Source: Deferribacter desulfuricans SSM1
GTDB taxonomy: Bacteria; Chrysiogenota; Deferribacteres; Deferribacterales; Deferribacteraceae
DNA: 64,000 bases
Reading direction: 5' to 3'
Assembly: GCF_000010985.1 (NCBI RefSeq)
Contig: NC_013939.1
Span: 1-64,000, forward strand
The notes below the pieces were generated by a model. That model saw only the letters and a program-made list of their open reading frames with translations, was not told the origin of the DNA and made no database searches. Every line of letters begins with the position of its first letter. The first letter of the stretch is position 1. This document shows, piece after piece, positions 48,373 through 58,762 of this stretch. Made by a program: the position numbers and the translations under genes.

Positions 48373-48974
48373 TCCCCAAAATTTTTGACTATTTTTAAAC
48401 CGTTTTCAGCACTTTTTTCTGGGTGGAACTGAGTAGCAACAATATTGTCTTTTGCGGTTATGGCTGTAAAATCAATTCCGTAATTGCAGGTGGCTATAGT
48501 ATCTTCAATTACTGGAGCAGAATAAGAGTGAACAAAATAAAAATAAGAACCGTTTTTCAATCCGTTTATAATTGGATGAGATTTTAAGATATTTATTGTA
48601 TTCCAACCCATATGAGGTATCTTTTTGCCATCTTTAACTATATCTTCAGGAAATTTTTTTATACTACCATTGAAATAGCCCAACCCTTCAAAAATTCCAA
48701 ATTCGAAACTTTTCTCAAATAATAATTGCATCCCAACACAAATACCTAAAAAAGGTTTCCCCTTTTTAATGTTTTCATGGATTACTTCTACTAAATCTAA
48801 ATTCACAAGGTTTTTGTAACAATCTCCGAAAGCTCCAACACCAGGTAATACAATATGTGTTGCACTATCTATTCTTTCTTTATCATTTGTAATTATGGCA
48901 TCAAACCCTACATACTCAAAGGCTTTTTGAACACTCCTTACGTTACCAGAGTTATAATCTATTATAGCGATCAT
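48360..48974 (-). CDS. hisH: Imidazole glycerol phosphate synthase glutaminase subunit HisH
   Basis: Class I glutamine amidotransferase that feeds ammonia to HisF. The nucleophilic cysteine is in FLGICVGMQLLFE (near residue 79); the histidine and glutamate of the triad are in ATQFHPEKS near 185. N-terminal IIDYNSGNVRSVQKA is a family signature. Length 204 is standard. It starts one base after hisB and overlaps hisA. Confidence 0.95.
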   Translation of the reverse strand: MIAIIDYNSGNVRSVQKAFEYVGFDAIITNDKERIDSATHIVLPGVGAFGDCYKNLVNLDLVEVIHENIKKGKPFLGICVGMQLLFEKSFEFGIFEGLGYFNGSIKKFPEDIVKDGKKIPHMGWNTINILKSHPIINGLKNGSYFYFVHSYSAPVIEDTIATCNYGIDFTAITAKDNIVATQFHPEKSAENGLKIVKNFGEWKC

Positions 48975-49556
48975 TTATTCTAACACCCCTTTTGTTGATG
49001 AAATTTTATCGTTATTTATTTTTATCGCTTCTTTGACACTTCTCGCAAAACTTTTAAAGATAGCTTCTGCAATATGATGAGAATTTTTCCCATCCCTTTT
49101 ATTTATATGTAATGTTACTTTTGCATTTTTTGTAAATGCTTGAAAGAATTCTTCTATCAACTCTGTATGAAAATCACCAATTTTTTCAGTATAAAATTCT
49201 GCATTGAATACCAAAAAAGGTCTTCCAGAGAAATCGATAGCGGTCTCAACTAATGCCTCATCCATTGGAATTAATGAAAAACCGTATCTATTTATACCTT
49301 TTTTATCTCCCAAAGCCTGATAGAACGCTTTTCCCAAAAGGATGCCCACATCTTCTACTAAATGATGATAATCTACATGGGTGTCCCCTTTTGCTTTCAA
49401 TTTCAAATCTATAGCTGAATGATGTGTGAAAAGCTCTAACATATGGTTAAAAAAGCCTACTTCTGTTTCTATTTCATATTCACCTTTACCATCGAGGTTT
49501 ATAGTGAGTTTTATTTCAGTTTCTTTAGTTTTTCTTTCTAATGTAGCTGTTCTCAT
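48975..49556 (-). CDS. hisB: Imidazoleglycerol-phosphate dehydratase HisB
   Basis: Dehydratase of histidine synthesis, the monofunctional form (193 residues, no phosphatase domain). Metal-binding histidine clusters are FFNHMLELFTHHS near residue 31, DYHHLVEDVG near 62 and SHHIAEAIFKSFARS near 160. It is the first gene of the long minus-strand operon running to dnaB. Its promoter must lie in the 99-bp gap shared with the divergent globin gene. Confidence 0.95.
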   Translation of the reverse strand: MRTATLERKTKETEIKLTINLDGKGEYEIETEVGFFNHMLELFTHHSAIDLKLKAKGDTHVDYHHLVEDVGILLGKAFYQALGDKKGINRYGFSLIPMDEALVETAIDFSGRPFLVFNAEFYTEKIGDFHTELIEEFFQAFTKNAKVTLHINKRDGKNSHHIAEAIFKSFARSVKEAIKINNDKISSTKGVLE

Positions 49557-49579
49557 AGTTTATCCCCTAAAATAATCTC

Positions 49580-49609
49580 TTGCTTTAATAGTATAAAATA
49601 CTATATAAA
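49580..49609 (+). promoter_or_regulatory. Candidate promoter and palindrome upstream of the protoglobin-PsiE gene
   Basis: TTGCTT (49580-49585) and TATAAA (49604-49609) lie 18 bp apart. Between them is an inverted repeat ATAGTAT-AAA-ATACTAT (49588-49604), a possible operator. hisB diverges from the same gap. In AT-rich sequence such palindromes can occur by chance. Confidence 0.4.
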
Positions 49610-49655
49610 TTTTACAATAAAATTAATAAAAATAAATAAACTTTTTGAGGTTTCA

Positions 49656-50567
49656 ATGAACCTACGTAAGATTACGCCTCTTTATGAACTAAGTAAAAAA
49701 GATATAGAGCATATTAGATCTATTAAAGAAGATATGTTAAAGTTTAAAGATGATTTTGTGAACGATTTTTATAATTATATGGATAAAAAATTTGATTTTA
49801 GTGAGCGAATAGAAAAGGAAAAATTTGAAGTTCACAAAGATAAACTCAAAGTTTGGTATGATCGTTTTTTCAACGCAGATTTTACAAACGAATATTTTAC
49901 ATTTTTAATAAATGCAAGTCAAAAGCATGTCGATTTGAAAATAGAAGAAACTGCTATAAATGTGATGTTTAGCTTTTTAAGAAGGTGGTTTCATGAAAAA
50001 ATATTTTTGATTTTAAGTGATGATTATAAAAGAAAAGAGGTGTTAATCAGTGTTCATAAGGCTATAGATATGAATGCAATGATAATGAATATGGCGTACC
50101 ATGATGAACAGATAAAAAAATTTACATCTATATTTTCCCTAAGAGAGATGGTTATCTCATTTAGTGAGCGTTTTATGTTTTTTATGAACTCATTGCTGGT
50201 TTTGATATTAGTGATTTTGACTATTAATGCTACAATATTATTTTTTACAGAATTAGTAGATGCTTATACTCATTCAAGTGGAAAATTGCTCATCACAGCA
50301 CTGGGATCTTTACTTATTTTATGGGTTTTAATTGAACTTTTACATACCGAAATACAACTATTAAAAGGTGGGAAGTTTAAAATAAGTGTTTTTATAGGGG
50401 TAGCGTTGATAGCGTTTATAAGGGACTTACTTATATTAACCTTAAAACATGAAGTAACAGGTAGTGGAACTATATTTGTCCTTGCATCGATTTTTATTCT
50501 CGGTTTAATATACTGGCTTGTTGCTAGAATGGAAAAGATGGATAATGTCAAAAGGAGCGTGAGATGA
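49656..50567 (+). CDS. Protoglobin-like sensor domain fused to a PsiE-like membrane domain
   Basis: A 303-residue protein with two parts. Residues about 1-155 resemble the globin-coupled-sensor/protoglobin fold, with a likely haem-proximal histidine in [12 protein letters not shown] near 90. Residues about 165-295 hold four hydrophobic helices and the PsiE-like stretch [14 protein letters not shown] followed by [18 protein letters not shown]. This suggests a membrane protein responding to oxygen or another gas, with an unknown output. GAGG lies before the ATG. It overlaps secA by 4 bases. Confidence 0.78.
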   Translation: MNLRKITPLYELSKKDIEHIRSIKEDMLKFKDDFVNDFYNYMDKKFDFSERIEKEKFEVHKDKLKVWYDRFFNADFTNEYFTFLINASQKHVDLKIEETAINVMFSFLRRWFHEKIFLILSDDYKRKEVLISVHKAIDMNAMIMNMAYHDEQIKKFTSIFSLREMVISFSERFMFFMNSLLVLILVILTINATILFFTELVDAYTHSSGKLLITALGSLLILWVLIELLHTEIQLLKGGKFKISVFIGVALIAFIRDLLILTLKHEVTGSGTIFVLASIFILGLIYWLVARMEKMDNVKRSVR

Positions 50568-53140
50568 TTGAATTTATAACGAAAAAACTTTTTGGTTCTT
50601 ATAACGATAGATATCTAAAAAAAATAAGACCTATACTTGAAAAGGTAAACGCAAAAGAGCCTGAAATACAAGCTTTATCTAATGAAGAGCTCAGTAAAAA
50701 AACGGATGAGTTTAAATCAAGGCTTCAAAACGGTGAAACTCTCGATGATATTTTAGTTGATGCTTTTGCCGTTACTAGAGAAGTTAGTAAAAGAACTTTG
50801 AATATGAGACATTTCGATGTTCAGATATTAGGTGGTTATGTATTACATAAAGGCAAAATTGCTGAGATGAAAACTGGTGAGGGTAAAACCCTTGTAGCAA
50901 CCCTAGCATTGTATTTAAATGCTTTAACTGAAAAAGGTGCTCACTTGGTTACTGTTAATGATTACCTTGCAAGACGTGATGCCATGTGGATGGCCCCAAT
51001 TTATCTCTTTCTTGGTTTAACCGTGGGTGTTATACAGCACGAAATATCTTATTTGGTAGAATGGGATAATAAAGAAAAGTTTACAACAAAACTTGTGGAG
51101 TGCGATAGAAAAACCGCTTATCAGGCTGATATTACTTATGGGACAAACAATGAGTTTGGTTTTGATTATTTAAGAGACAATATGAAGTATGATATAAATG
51201 ATTATGTTCAAAGAGACCTTCATTATGCAATAGTTGACGAGGTTGATAGTATATTGATTGATGAAGCAAGAACTCCATTAATTATAAGCGGACCTACAGA
51301 TGAAAGAACTGATAAATATTATGAAATAGATAGAGTGGTTCGAGTTTTAAAAAAGGATGAAGATTATACCGTTGATGAGAAAAGCAGAACAGTTAAGTTA
51401 ACAGATTCTGGTATTAACAAGATAGAAAAAGCATTAAATATAGATAATCTTTTCGATGTAAGGCATGTTGATACTCTTCATTTTGTAAATAACGCCCTTA
51501 AAGCTCATGCTCTTTTCAAAAGGGATGTTGATTATGTGGTTCAGGATGGAAAAGTTATTATTGTTGATGAATTTACAGGTAGATTAATGCCTGGTAGAAG
51601 ATTCTCAGAAGGGTTGCATCAGGCTTTGGAAGCAAAAGAAGGTGTAGAGATTGAAAGTGAAAATCAAACGTTAGCATCTATTACATTTCAAAATTATTTT
51701 AGGATGTATGAGAAACTTGCAGGTATGACTGGTACAGCGGCTACAGAAGCGCAGGAGTTTAGAGAAATTTATGGTCTTGATGTAATTGTTATACCTACTC
51801 ACAAACCGATGATAAGAAAAGACTTTCCTGATGTGATTTATAGAACTGCAAAAGAGAAGTATGATGCCATCGTGGATGAGATTGTAGAAATGCATTCTAT
51901 TGGTAGACCTGTGCTTGTAGGTACTACTTCTATAGAAAAATCTGAATATTTAAGCAAACTTCTTAGGAAAAAAGGGATACCACATGAAGTTTTAAATGCA
52001 AAATATCATGAGCGAGAAGCCCAGATTGTTGCAAAGGCTGGTGAAAAAAAAGCAGTTACAATAGCAACAAATATGGCTGGAAGGGGTACGGATATCAAAC
52101 TTGGGCCTGGTGTTGCAGAGCTTGGTGGCTTGCATATTCTTGGTACTGAACGACATGAATCAAGAAGAATTGATAATCAGTTAAGAGGTAGAGCCGGTAG
52201 GCAGGGTGATCCAGGGTCTTCACGTTTCTTTCTAAGTTTAGAAGATGATTTACTCAGGATTTTTGGCTCTGATAAAATTTCTGCGATAATGAACAAATTG
52301 GGTATGAAGGAGGGCGAGCCAATAGAACATCCTCTAATTTCTCGGGCGATTGAGAATGCTCAGAAAAAAGTAGAGGCGATGCACTTTGAAATAAGAAAGC
52401 ATTTATTAGAATATGACAATGTTATGAATCAACAAAGACAGGTCGTTTACACTTTGAGACGGACAATTTTAGAAGGGAAAGATCTTGATGACATTGTCAA
52501 CGAACATATTGAAAATGTCCTTGATGGTTTAATAAAAGAGTTTATTGATGCTCCGGATGATCCTGATTTTGAAAGTTTTGCAAAGAGTATTGAGAAGATT
52601 TTTGATATCAAAATAGATTTAACGGATAGGCAATCTAAAAAGGATATTGATGAGGATAAAAAGGTTATTTTGCAAAAAATAAATGAAAAAATTGAGATGA
52701 AGAAAAATGAAATTGGTGAGCATTATTATGGGTTTGTAAGATTTTTGCTTATTAACATTCTTGATAATAGATGGAAGGAACATTTATTGAATATGGACTA
52801 TCTAAGAGATTCTGTTGGGTTAAGAGGATACGGTCAAAAAGATCCACTTATCGAATACAAAAGGGAATCTTATAACCTATTTATGGATATGATGAATAGG
52901 ATATCTTTTGAATTTGTTGAATTTTTGTCTCATGTTCAAGTTGAAAGGGATGAAGAACTTGAATTGAAACAGGAAGAGAAAAATATTAAGGAAGAGAGAA
53001 GGGATATTTTTAGTGATGAGCAACCTAAAGAGGAGAAGAAGAAACCTATAAAACGTGCCACTCCTAAGGTTGGTAGAAATGATCCATGCCCTTGTGGAAG
53101 TGGGAAAAAATATAAAAAGTGTTGTGGTGCTAATCAGTAA
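50564..53140 (+). CDS. secA: Preprotein translocase subunit SecA
   Basis: ATPase motor driving Sec-dependent export. Walker A is [13 protein letters not shown] near residue 103, the DEAD-like box [15 protein letters not shown] near 210, and the second helicase half has [13 protein letters not shown] and [15 protein letters not shown]. The C-terminus carries the zinc-binding SecB/lipid contact motif [14 protein letters not shown]. Length 858 is normal. It overlaps the globin-PsiE gene and is followed by a strong terminator. Confidence 0.97.
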   Translation: MIEFITKKLFGSYNDRYLKKIRPILEKVNAKEPEIQALSNEELSKKTDEFKSRLQNGETLDDILVDAFAVTREVSKRTLNMRHFDVQILGGYVLHKGKIAEMKTGEGKTLVATLALYLNALTEKGAHLVTVNDYLARRDAMWMAPIYLFLGLTVGVIQHEISYLVEWDNKEKFTTKLVECDRKTAYQADITYGTNNEFGFDYLRDNMKYDINDYVQRDLHYAIVDEVDSILIDEARTPLIISGPTDERTDKYYEIDRVVRVLKKDEDYTVDEKSRTVKLTDSGINKIEKALNIDNLFDVRHVDTLHFVNNALKAHALFKRDVDYVVQDGKVIIVDEFTGRLMPGRRFSEGLHQALEAKEGVEIESENQTLASITFQNYFRMYEKLAGMTGTAATEAQEFREIYGLDVIVIPTHKPMIRKDFPDVIYRTAKEKYDAIVDEIVEMHSIGRPVLVGTTSIEKSEYLSKLLRKKGIPHEVLNAKYHEREAQIVAKAGEKKAVTIATNMAGRGTDIKLGPGVAELGGLHILGTERHESRRIDNQLRGRAGRQGDPGSSRFFLSLEDDLLRIFGSDKISAIMNKLGMKEGEPIEHPLISRAIENAQKKVEAMHFEIRKHLLEYDNVMNQQRQVVYTLRRTILEGKDLDDIVNEHIENVLDGLIKEFIDAPDDPDFESFAKSIEKIFDIKIDLTDRQSKKDIDEDKKVILQKINEKIEMKKNEIGEHYYGFVRFLLINILDNRWKEHLLNMDYLRDSVGLRGYGQKDPLIEYKRESYNLFMDMMNRISFEFVEFLSHVQVERDEELELKQEEKNIKEERRDIFSDEQPKEEKKKPIKRATPKVGRNDPCPCGSGKKYKKCCGANQ

Positions 53141-53178
53141 AACTGATTAGAGGTAAAAATTTTTTTTAAGTATATAAA

Positions 53179-53210
53179 AGAGTGTTTATGTCATAAGCAC
53201 TCTTTTTTTT
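53179..53210 (+). terminator. Rho-independent terminator after secA
   Basis: An 11-bp stem AGAGTGTTTAT/ATAAGCACTCT (one G-U pair) with loop GTC, followed by seven or more T. The remaining 220 bases to recJ are AT-rich and show no gene; TTGGAC-TATAAA-like boxes near 53247-53268 could be the recJ promoter. Confidence 0.9.
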
Positions 53211-53430
53211 CAGAAATTTATTAGCTCAAGGTAGTTATATAATAATTGGACAGTAGTAGTTGTATAAAATTAATTTGGTAAATTATAAAGGTCTGATTTT
53301 TCAATCTTTGCAAGGCATGAAAATTAATAATAATCGATGTTTTAATTGTAGCAAAAGCCTATTATGATAATCTTATTGATTTAGAAGGTAAATATCTATA
53401 TCATAATATCTAAAGGGAAGATGAAGGGAT

Positions 53431-55179
53431 ATGCTTAAAGAAATAGGTGAAACAGTAAAATATAAATGGCTGATTGAAGAGGTAAATATTGAGAAACTCT
53501 TTGATCTTATTGATAAGTGGCGACTACCTCTACCTATCGGTGTAACTTTGTTTAAAAGAGGGATACTAACATCTGATGATCTGCACGCTTTTTTCAATAC
53601 ACCTTTGCAGAGTCTTAAAAACCCTTTTCATATGAAAGATATGGAAAAAGCTGTAAGAAGGGTTTATGAAGCTATCATTTCTGGTGAAAAGATTTGTGTA
53701 TATGGCGATTATGATGTTGATGGTGTTACTTCAACTGCACTTATCTACCTCTTTTTAAAAGAAGTAGGAGCAAATGTGGGTTATTATATCCCAAATAGAA
53801 TTGAAGAAGGGTATGGCTTAAATAAAGAGGCTATCAATGAACTGAGAGCTAGAGGTGTTGAGTTATTAATTACAGTTGATTGTGGAATAACGGCATTAGA
53901 TGAAATAAAATTTGCGAAAAACATTGGTATGGATGTAATCATAACAGATCATCATAAGCCTCTTGAAAGTTTACCTGAAGCTCACAGCATCCTAAACCCT
54001 TTACAACCTGGAGATGAGTATAAGTTTAAACATCTATCAGGTGTTGGTGTAGCATTTAAGTTTATAATGGCTTTGAGATATTCTTTATCTTTAAATAATT
54101 TTTTTAAAGATAAGATACCCAACTTGAAAAAATATCTTGATATAGTGGCTCTTGGGACAATTGCAGATGTGGTTCCTATGGTTGATGAAAATAGAATCTT
54201 TGTAAAACATGGACTAAAAGTTTTATCTAAGAAAGATGTTAGGATCGGATTACAAGAGCTAAAGCGTGTTACAGGGCTTTTGAATACTAACATTGAAGTA
54301 TCCCATGTTGGCTATGTGTTAGCACCAAGAATAAATGCTGTTGGAAGATTGGGGGAAAGCGATAGAGGGGTAAAATTATTAATTACTAAAAATAAAAATG
54401 AAGCAAGATGGCTTGCTGAAGAATTAGATATAGAAAATAGATATCGTCAAGAAATGGAAAAGAAAATATTAAATGATACCTTTAATAAAATTGAAAAATT
54501 AGGACTTGCAAATAAATATGCAGGAATGGTTTTATTTTCAGATAGATGGCATCCTGGGATTATTGGCATAGTGGCTTCAAGAGTTGCAGAAAAATATAAT
54601 AAACCAACCATTGTGATTTCAGTGGAAAACGGAATAGGGAAAGGTTCTGCAAGAAGTATATCTGATTTCCATCTATATGATTGTTTACAAGAGCTGTCGG
54701 ATCTTTTTTTGAAATTTGGAGGGCATAAATATGCTGCTGGATTACAGCTTTATGAAAGAGATATTAAGGTATTACAAAAAAGATTTCATGAGTTGGTAAG
54801 GAAATATAGAGATGTAGGTTCTGAAAAGTCTTCTATTGTGATAGATGCAATTGTAGAGCCCAAAGATATTAATATGGATTTGATGAACTGGATAGAGAGA
54901 ATGAAACCTTTTGGACAAGGAAATCCTGAACCTGTTTTTTGTTTAAAAAGGGTTAGAAAGTACCAGCAGTTTGGTTTTACAGGTAGGGATAGAAGCCATG
55001 TTCGTGGTTTTGTTGAAAAAGATGGGTATATTTTTGAGATTGTTGGTTATAATATGAAAGAATATAAATATTTTTTGAAAAATTATGATAAATTTGATAT
55101 TTTATTCACCCCAGAAATTAATCAGTGGTTTGGGGATAGATCGATATTATTGAAGATTAAGGATTTTAAAAGAGCATAA
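53431..55179 (+). CDS. recJ: Single-stranded-DNA-specific exonuclease RecJ
   Basis: 5'-3' exonuclease of the RecFOR pathway. The DHH phosphoesterase domain has YGDYDVDGVTSTALIY near residue 91, VDCGITALDE and ITDHHKPLE; the DHHA1 part has KFGGHKYAAGLQL near 430. Length 582 is normal. Two AAGGGA-like stretches lie before the ATG (53412-53417 and 53424-53429), the nearer one only a base away, so the start is probable rather than certain. The relA/spoT gene begins one base after its stop. Confidence 0.95.
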   Translation: MLKEIGETVKYKWLIEEVNIEKLFDLIDKWRLPLPIGVTLFKRGILTSDDLHAFFNTPLQSLKNPFHMKDMEKAVRRVYEAIISGEKICVYGDYDVDGVTSTALIYLFLKEVGANVGYYIPNRIEEGYGLNKEAINELRARGVELLITVDCGITALDEIKFAKNIGMDVIITDHHKPLESLPEAHSILNPLQPGDEYKFKHLSGVGVAFKFIMALRYSLSLNNFFKDKIPNLKKYLDIVALGTIADVVPMVDENRIFVKHGLKVLSKKDVRIGLQELKRVTGLLNTNIEVSHVGYVLAPRINAVGRLGESDRGVKLLITKNKNEARWLAEELDIENRYRQEMEKKILNDTFNKIEKLGLANKYAGMVLFSDRWHPGIIGIVASRVAEKYNKPTIVISVENGIGKGSARSISDFHLYDCLQELSDLFLKFGGHKYAAGLQLYERDIKVLQKRFHELVRKYRDVGSEKSSIVIDAIVEPKDINMDLMNWIERMKPFGQGNPEPVFCLKRVRKYQQFGFTGRDRSHVRGFVEKDGYIFEIVGYNMKEYKYFLKNYDKFDILFTPEINQWFGDRSILLKIKDFKRA

Positions 55180-55180
55180 T

Positions 55181-57313
55181 ATGCCTGAAGATAAAAAAAC
55201 CGTCAGATTATTAGATATTCAAGAAAAGCTTGTTAAAAATGGTATTACTGATCTTGAAAAACTTCACAAGGCTTATGTATATGCAGCAACAAAGCATCGA
55301 GGCCAGCTTAGAAAAAGTGGAGAACCATACCTTTCTCATCCATTAAATGTGGCTTACATATTAGCTGAAATGAATATGGATCTTGATACCGTGGTTGCTG
55401 GGCTTTTGCATGATACTTTAGAAGATACAGATGCTACCTATGAAGAGCTTGTAAACCTATTTGGTGAGGATGTAGCTTTTTTAGTTGATGGTGTTTCAAA
55501 AATTGGAAAGATAAATTTTAAATCTCACGAAGAGAAGCAAGCTGAAGCTTTTAGAAAAATGCTGATATCCATGTCTAAGGATATCAGAGTTATTGTTATA
55601 AAGCTTGCAGATAGACTCCATAATATGAGGACAATAAATTTTCTCCCTGAAGAAAAGAAGAAAAGGATAGCAAAGGAGACTCTTGAAATATATGCTCCAC
55701 TTGCTCATAGGTTAGGTATTGCATGGATAAAGTGGGAGCTGGAAGATTTATCTTTTAGAATTTTAAATCCTGAAGCTTATTATGACATTTATAATAAAGT
55801 TAAACTTAAAAGAAGTGAAAGGGAGCAGTATTTAAAAGAGGTTATCAATATAGTTAAAGAAGTTTTAGAGAAAGAAGGGATAAAAGCAGAGGTTACTGGA
55901 AGGCCTAAGCACTTTTATAGTATATATACTAAAATGATACGTAAAAAAACATCTTTTGATGAAATTTATGATTTGCTTGCTTTAAGAGTGTTGGTTAACA
56001 CTGTGGGTGAATGCTATGCGGTGTTGGGGATTATTCACAATCTATGGAAGCCAATTCAGGGGAGGATTAAAGATTATATAGCTATGCCAAAATCTAATAT
56101 GTATCAGTCTTTACATACTACAGTAATTGGTCCAAGAGGTATGAAGGTTGAATTTCAAATTAGAACTTATGAAATGCATAGAATAGCAGAAGAGGGTATT
56201 GCTGCTCACTGGAAGTATAAAGAGGGTAAAGTATTTGATCCTAAAGAGGATACTACATTTATTTGGCTGAGACAACTTTTAGAGCAGAAAGATCTCAAAG
56301 ATCCAAAAGAGTTTGTAGAGGCATTAAAAGAGGATGTATTGCCAATACAGATTTATGTTTTTACTCCAAATGGGGATATTGTAGAGTTGCCAGTTGGTTC
56401 TACACCTATTGATTTCGCTTATGCAATACATACAGAAGTGGGGCATCGTTGTGTAGGAGCAAAAGTTGATGGAAGGATGGTATCTCTAAAGTATAAGTTG
56501 AAAAATGGTGAAAAGGTTGAAATTTTAACATCTCCAAATCAAGAGCCTCGTAGAGATTGGTTGAATATTGTCAAAACAAATAGAGCAAAAACTAGAATAA
56601 GAAGTTATTTGCGCAAGAAAGAAGAAGATAAAGCTTTGGAGATTGGTAAGCAACTTTTAGACAAAATATTTAAAGAGAATAATCTTGTTTTTGATGATAT
56701 TGTAAAAGATAAAAGCAATTTGAATAAAATATTAGAAAAATTTAGCTTACGAGATTATGATGATTTAATAAAATCTGTAGGGTATGGCAGGCTTTCTCCT
56801 AAGCAAGTAGTGCATCTTTTTTCAAAAAAAGATGAGACTACAACTCCTCAGATATCAAAGAGAACACATAGAAAAGATCCTTTCATAATAGACGGTATTG
56901 AAGATATGATGATAAAGATTGCTCAATGTTGCAAACCGTTGCCAGGTGATAAGATAAAAGGGTATATCACAAGAGGAAGAGGGATTGTTGTCCATAAAGA
57001 AGACTGTAAGAATTTTAAAAACATAGCAATTGATGAAAACAGAGTAATTGATGTTCAGTGGAATGTGGATAAAAATTTTAAAATGTCTGTTAAAATTGAT
57101 TCTATTACTGAGGATAGACCTGGAATACTGAGTGAAATTGCAAATGTGATAAAGGATATGGGTATAAACATTGTTGAGTTCTCTGCAAGACCAATAATGA
57201 AGGGGAAAGCAAGACAGGTATTTAGTGTTGAAGTTAATGATAAAAATCAGCTTAATAGATTAATAACTAAGATTAAATCTATCCCAGGTGTAGAAAATAT
57301 AAAAATTTTATAA
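55181..57313 (+). CDS. Bifunctional (p)ppGpp synthetase/hydrolase (Rel/SpoT family)
   Basis: Controls the stringent response. The N-terminal HD hydrolase domain is intact (LSHPLNVAYILAEM, then LLHDTLEDTDATYEEL near 70). The synthetase domain has GRIKDYIAMPKSNMYQSLHT near 305; the R-x-K-D form there is typical of bifunctional Rel/SpoT rather than RelA. TGS (about 385-445) and C-terminal ACT (about 635-710) domains complete the usual layout. Length 710 is standard. It is coupled closely to recJ and the DUF218 gene. Confidence 0.96.
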   Translation: MPEDKKTVRLLDIQEKLVKNGITDLEKLHKAYVYAATKHRGQLRKSGEPYLSHPLNVAYILAEMNMDLDTVVAGLLHDTLEDTDATYEELVNLFGEDVAFLVDGVSKIGKINFKSHEEKQAEAFRKMLISMSKDIRVIVIKLADRLHNMRTINFLPEEKKKRIAKETLEIYAPLAHRLGIAWIKWELEDLSFRILNPEAYYDIYNKVKLKRSEREQYLKEVINIVKEVLEKEGIKAEVTGRPKHFYSIYTKMIRKKTSFDEIYDLLALRVLVNTVGECYAVLGIIHNLWKPIQGRIKDYIAMPKSNMYQSLHTTVIGPRGMKVEFQIRTYEMHRIAEEGIAAHWKYKEGKVFDPKEDTTFIWLRQLLEQKDLKDPKEFVEALKEDVLPIQIYVFTPNGDIVELPVGSTPIDFAYAIHTEVGHRCVGAKVDGRMVSLKYKLKNGEKVEILTSPNQEPRRDWLNIVKTNRAKTRIRSYLRKKEEDKALEIGKQLLDKIFKENNLVFDDIVKDKSNLNKILEKFSLRDYDDLIKSVGYGRLSPKQVVHLFSKKDETTTPQISKRTHRKDPFIIDGIEDMMIKIAQCCKPLPGDKIKGYITRGRGIVVHKEDCKNFKNIAIDENRVIDVQWNVDKNFKMSVKIDSITEDRPGILSEIANVIKDMGINIVEFSARPIMKGKARQVFSVEVNDKNQLNRLITKIKSIPGVENIKIL

Positions 57314-57314
57314 T

Positions 57315-58028
57315 ATGTTTATTGTAAAGAAATTTATTACATATTTTTTGATACCACCAGGTGTTTTTATTTTAATCAATTTGATATTAGCTTTTTTGAC
57401 AAAAGAAAAATTAATCAAAAGGTTTTTAATTTTTTCAGCTTTAATAATTTATTTTCTATCAATTAGCCCAACAAAAGATATTTTACTTTACCCTCTTATT
57501 GTAAAGTTTGAAGATAAGAAATGCAGTGACTTTGATGCTGTAGTAATATTGGGTGGGGGTGTTTATGCTGATGGTGAGTTAAAAGAGGATTCTTTGAAAA
57601 GATTGGTAGAGGGTTATCTTATTGCCAAAAAAGCAAATAAACCGATTATTCTTTCAGGTGGCAAAGTTTTTAAAAATTTAGAGCCGGAATCATTGATAAT
57701 GAGAAATAAACTTCTCAATTTAGGATTTGATGGTGAAATTTTTATTGATGATACAAGTAAAGATACAAATGAAAATGCTACTTTTGTTAAGAAAATTATT
57801 GCTGCAAACAATTTTAATAAAGTCCTTCTCATTACTTCAGGATATCATGCAATGAGAAGCAAGATGTTGTTTGAAAAACATGGAATAAATAGTTGTGTTG
57901 TTTTGGTGGATAAAAAGATTGATAAAAAATATAATTTTGTGGATTTTTTACCGGTAGCTTCTAATTTACATACAATTTCAAAAGTAATCAAAGAATATTT
58001 GGGGATTTTATATTATTCTATGAAATAA
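57315..58028 (+). CDS. YdcF/ElyC family protein (DUF218)
   Basis: A 237-residue DUF218 protein with two N-terminal membrane helices (about 8-28 and 35-55) and a periplasmic or cytoplasmic DUF218 domain. Family motifs are AVVILGGGVYADGEL near residue 76, ILSGGKV, DTSKDTNENATF and LLITSGYHAMRS. E. coli ElyC/YdcF relatives affect envelope carbohydrate handling, but the reaction is unknown. It starts one base after the rel stop and ends at a strong bidirectional terminator. Confidence 0.88.
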   Translation: MFIVKKFITYFLIPPGVFILINLILAFLTKEKLIKRFLIFSALIIYFLSISPTKDILLYPLIVKFEDKKCSDFDAVVILGGGVYADGELKEDSLKRLVEGYLIAKKANKPIILSGGKVFKNLEPESLIMRNKLLNLGFDGEIFIDDTSKDTNENATFVKKIIAANNFNKVLLITSGYHAMRSKMLFEKHGINSCVVLVDKKIDKKYNFVDFLPVASNLHTISKVIKEYLGILYYSMK

Positions 58029-58062
58029 AAAAAAGCTGCAGTTAGGACTGCAGCTTTTTTAG
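58027..58062. terminator. Bidirectional terminator between the DUF218 gene and tsf
   Basis: Perfect stem AGCTGCAGT/ACTGCAGCT with loop TAGG, flanked by a run of A on the left and T on the right. It therefore has a U tract in both directions and serves both convergent genes. Confidence 0.93.
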
Positions 58063-58103
58063 CTTTGACAATATATTAAAAGAAACTTCTATTGGGCAGT
58101 AAT

Positions 58104-58760
58104 TTAGTTCCCCTTTGCTTGCTTCATTACCTCTTCCACAAAATTTTCCTGCTTTTTTTCGATACCCTCACCCAGTTGATATCTTACAAATCTTCTAACT
58201 TTTATATTTTCGCCTATTTTAGCGATTTTTTCAGCTATATATTGAGATACAGTCAAATCAGGGTTTTTTACAAATGGTTGATCTAAAAGACAGATGCTTT
58301 CTAGATATTTTCTCACCTGTCCTTCAACAATTTTTTCAATTATATGATCTGGTTTTCCCTGCTCTTTAGCTTTTGCTATATAAATCTCTTTTTCTTTGTC
58401 TATAACTTCTTGAGGAACTTCCTCTTTTGATACATAAAGAGGGTTTGAAGCACAAATATGCATAGCTATGTCATGGCAAAGCTCTTTAAACTCATCGGTT
58501 CTTGCAACAAAATCTGTTTCACAGTTTATTTCAACTAAAACCCCTATTTTTCCACCACCGTGGATGTATGAGGCTACCAAACCTTCTGCAGCAACTCTTC
58601 CAGCTTTTTTAGCTGCATCTGCAAGCCCTTTCTTTCTTAAATATTCGATAGCTTTTTCTATATTACCATCTGTTTCTTGCAGGGCTTTTTTACAGTCCAT
58701 CATCCCTGCGCCAGTTTTTTCTCTTAATTCTTTTACTAATGCTGCTGTTATTTGAGCCAT
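58104..58760 (-). CDS. tsf: Elongation factor Ts
   Basis: Guanine-nucleotide exchange factor for EF-Tu. The N-terminal UBA-like segment has [16 protein letters not shown] near residue 12, and the core has [19 protein letters not shown] near 78. At 218 residues it is the short form seen in many thermophiles and Deferribacteres rather than the 283-residue E. coli type. It lies two bases after rpsB, the universal rpsB-tsf pair. pyrH and frr do not follow. Confidence 0.96.
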   Translation of the reverse strand: MAQITAALVKELREKTGAGMMDCKKALQETDGNIEKAIEYLRKKGLADAAKKAGRVAAEGLVASYIHGGGKIGVLVEINCETDFVARTDEFKELCHDIAMHICASNPLYVSKEEVPQEVIDKEKEIYIAKAKEQGKPDHIIEKIVEGQVRKYLESICLLDQPFVKNPDLTVSQYIAEKIAKIGENIKVRRFVRYQLGEGIEKKQENFVEEVMKQAKGN

Positions 58761-58762
58761 TA

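Noticed and set aside
53373-53597. Minus-strand frame before recJ
   Set aside because: Overlaps the start of recJ and has no ribosome site or recognisable domain.
58092-58286. Plus-strand frame rich in phenylalanine and leucine
   Set aside because: Antisense shadow of tsf.
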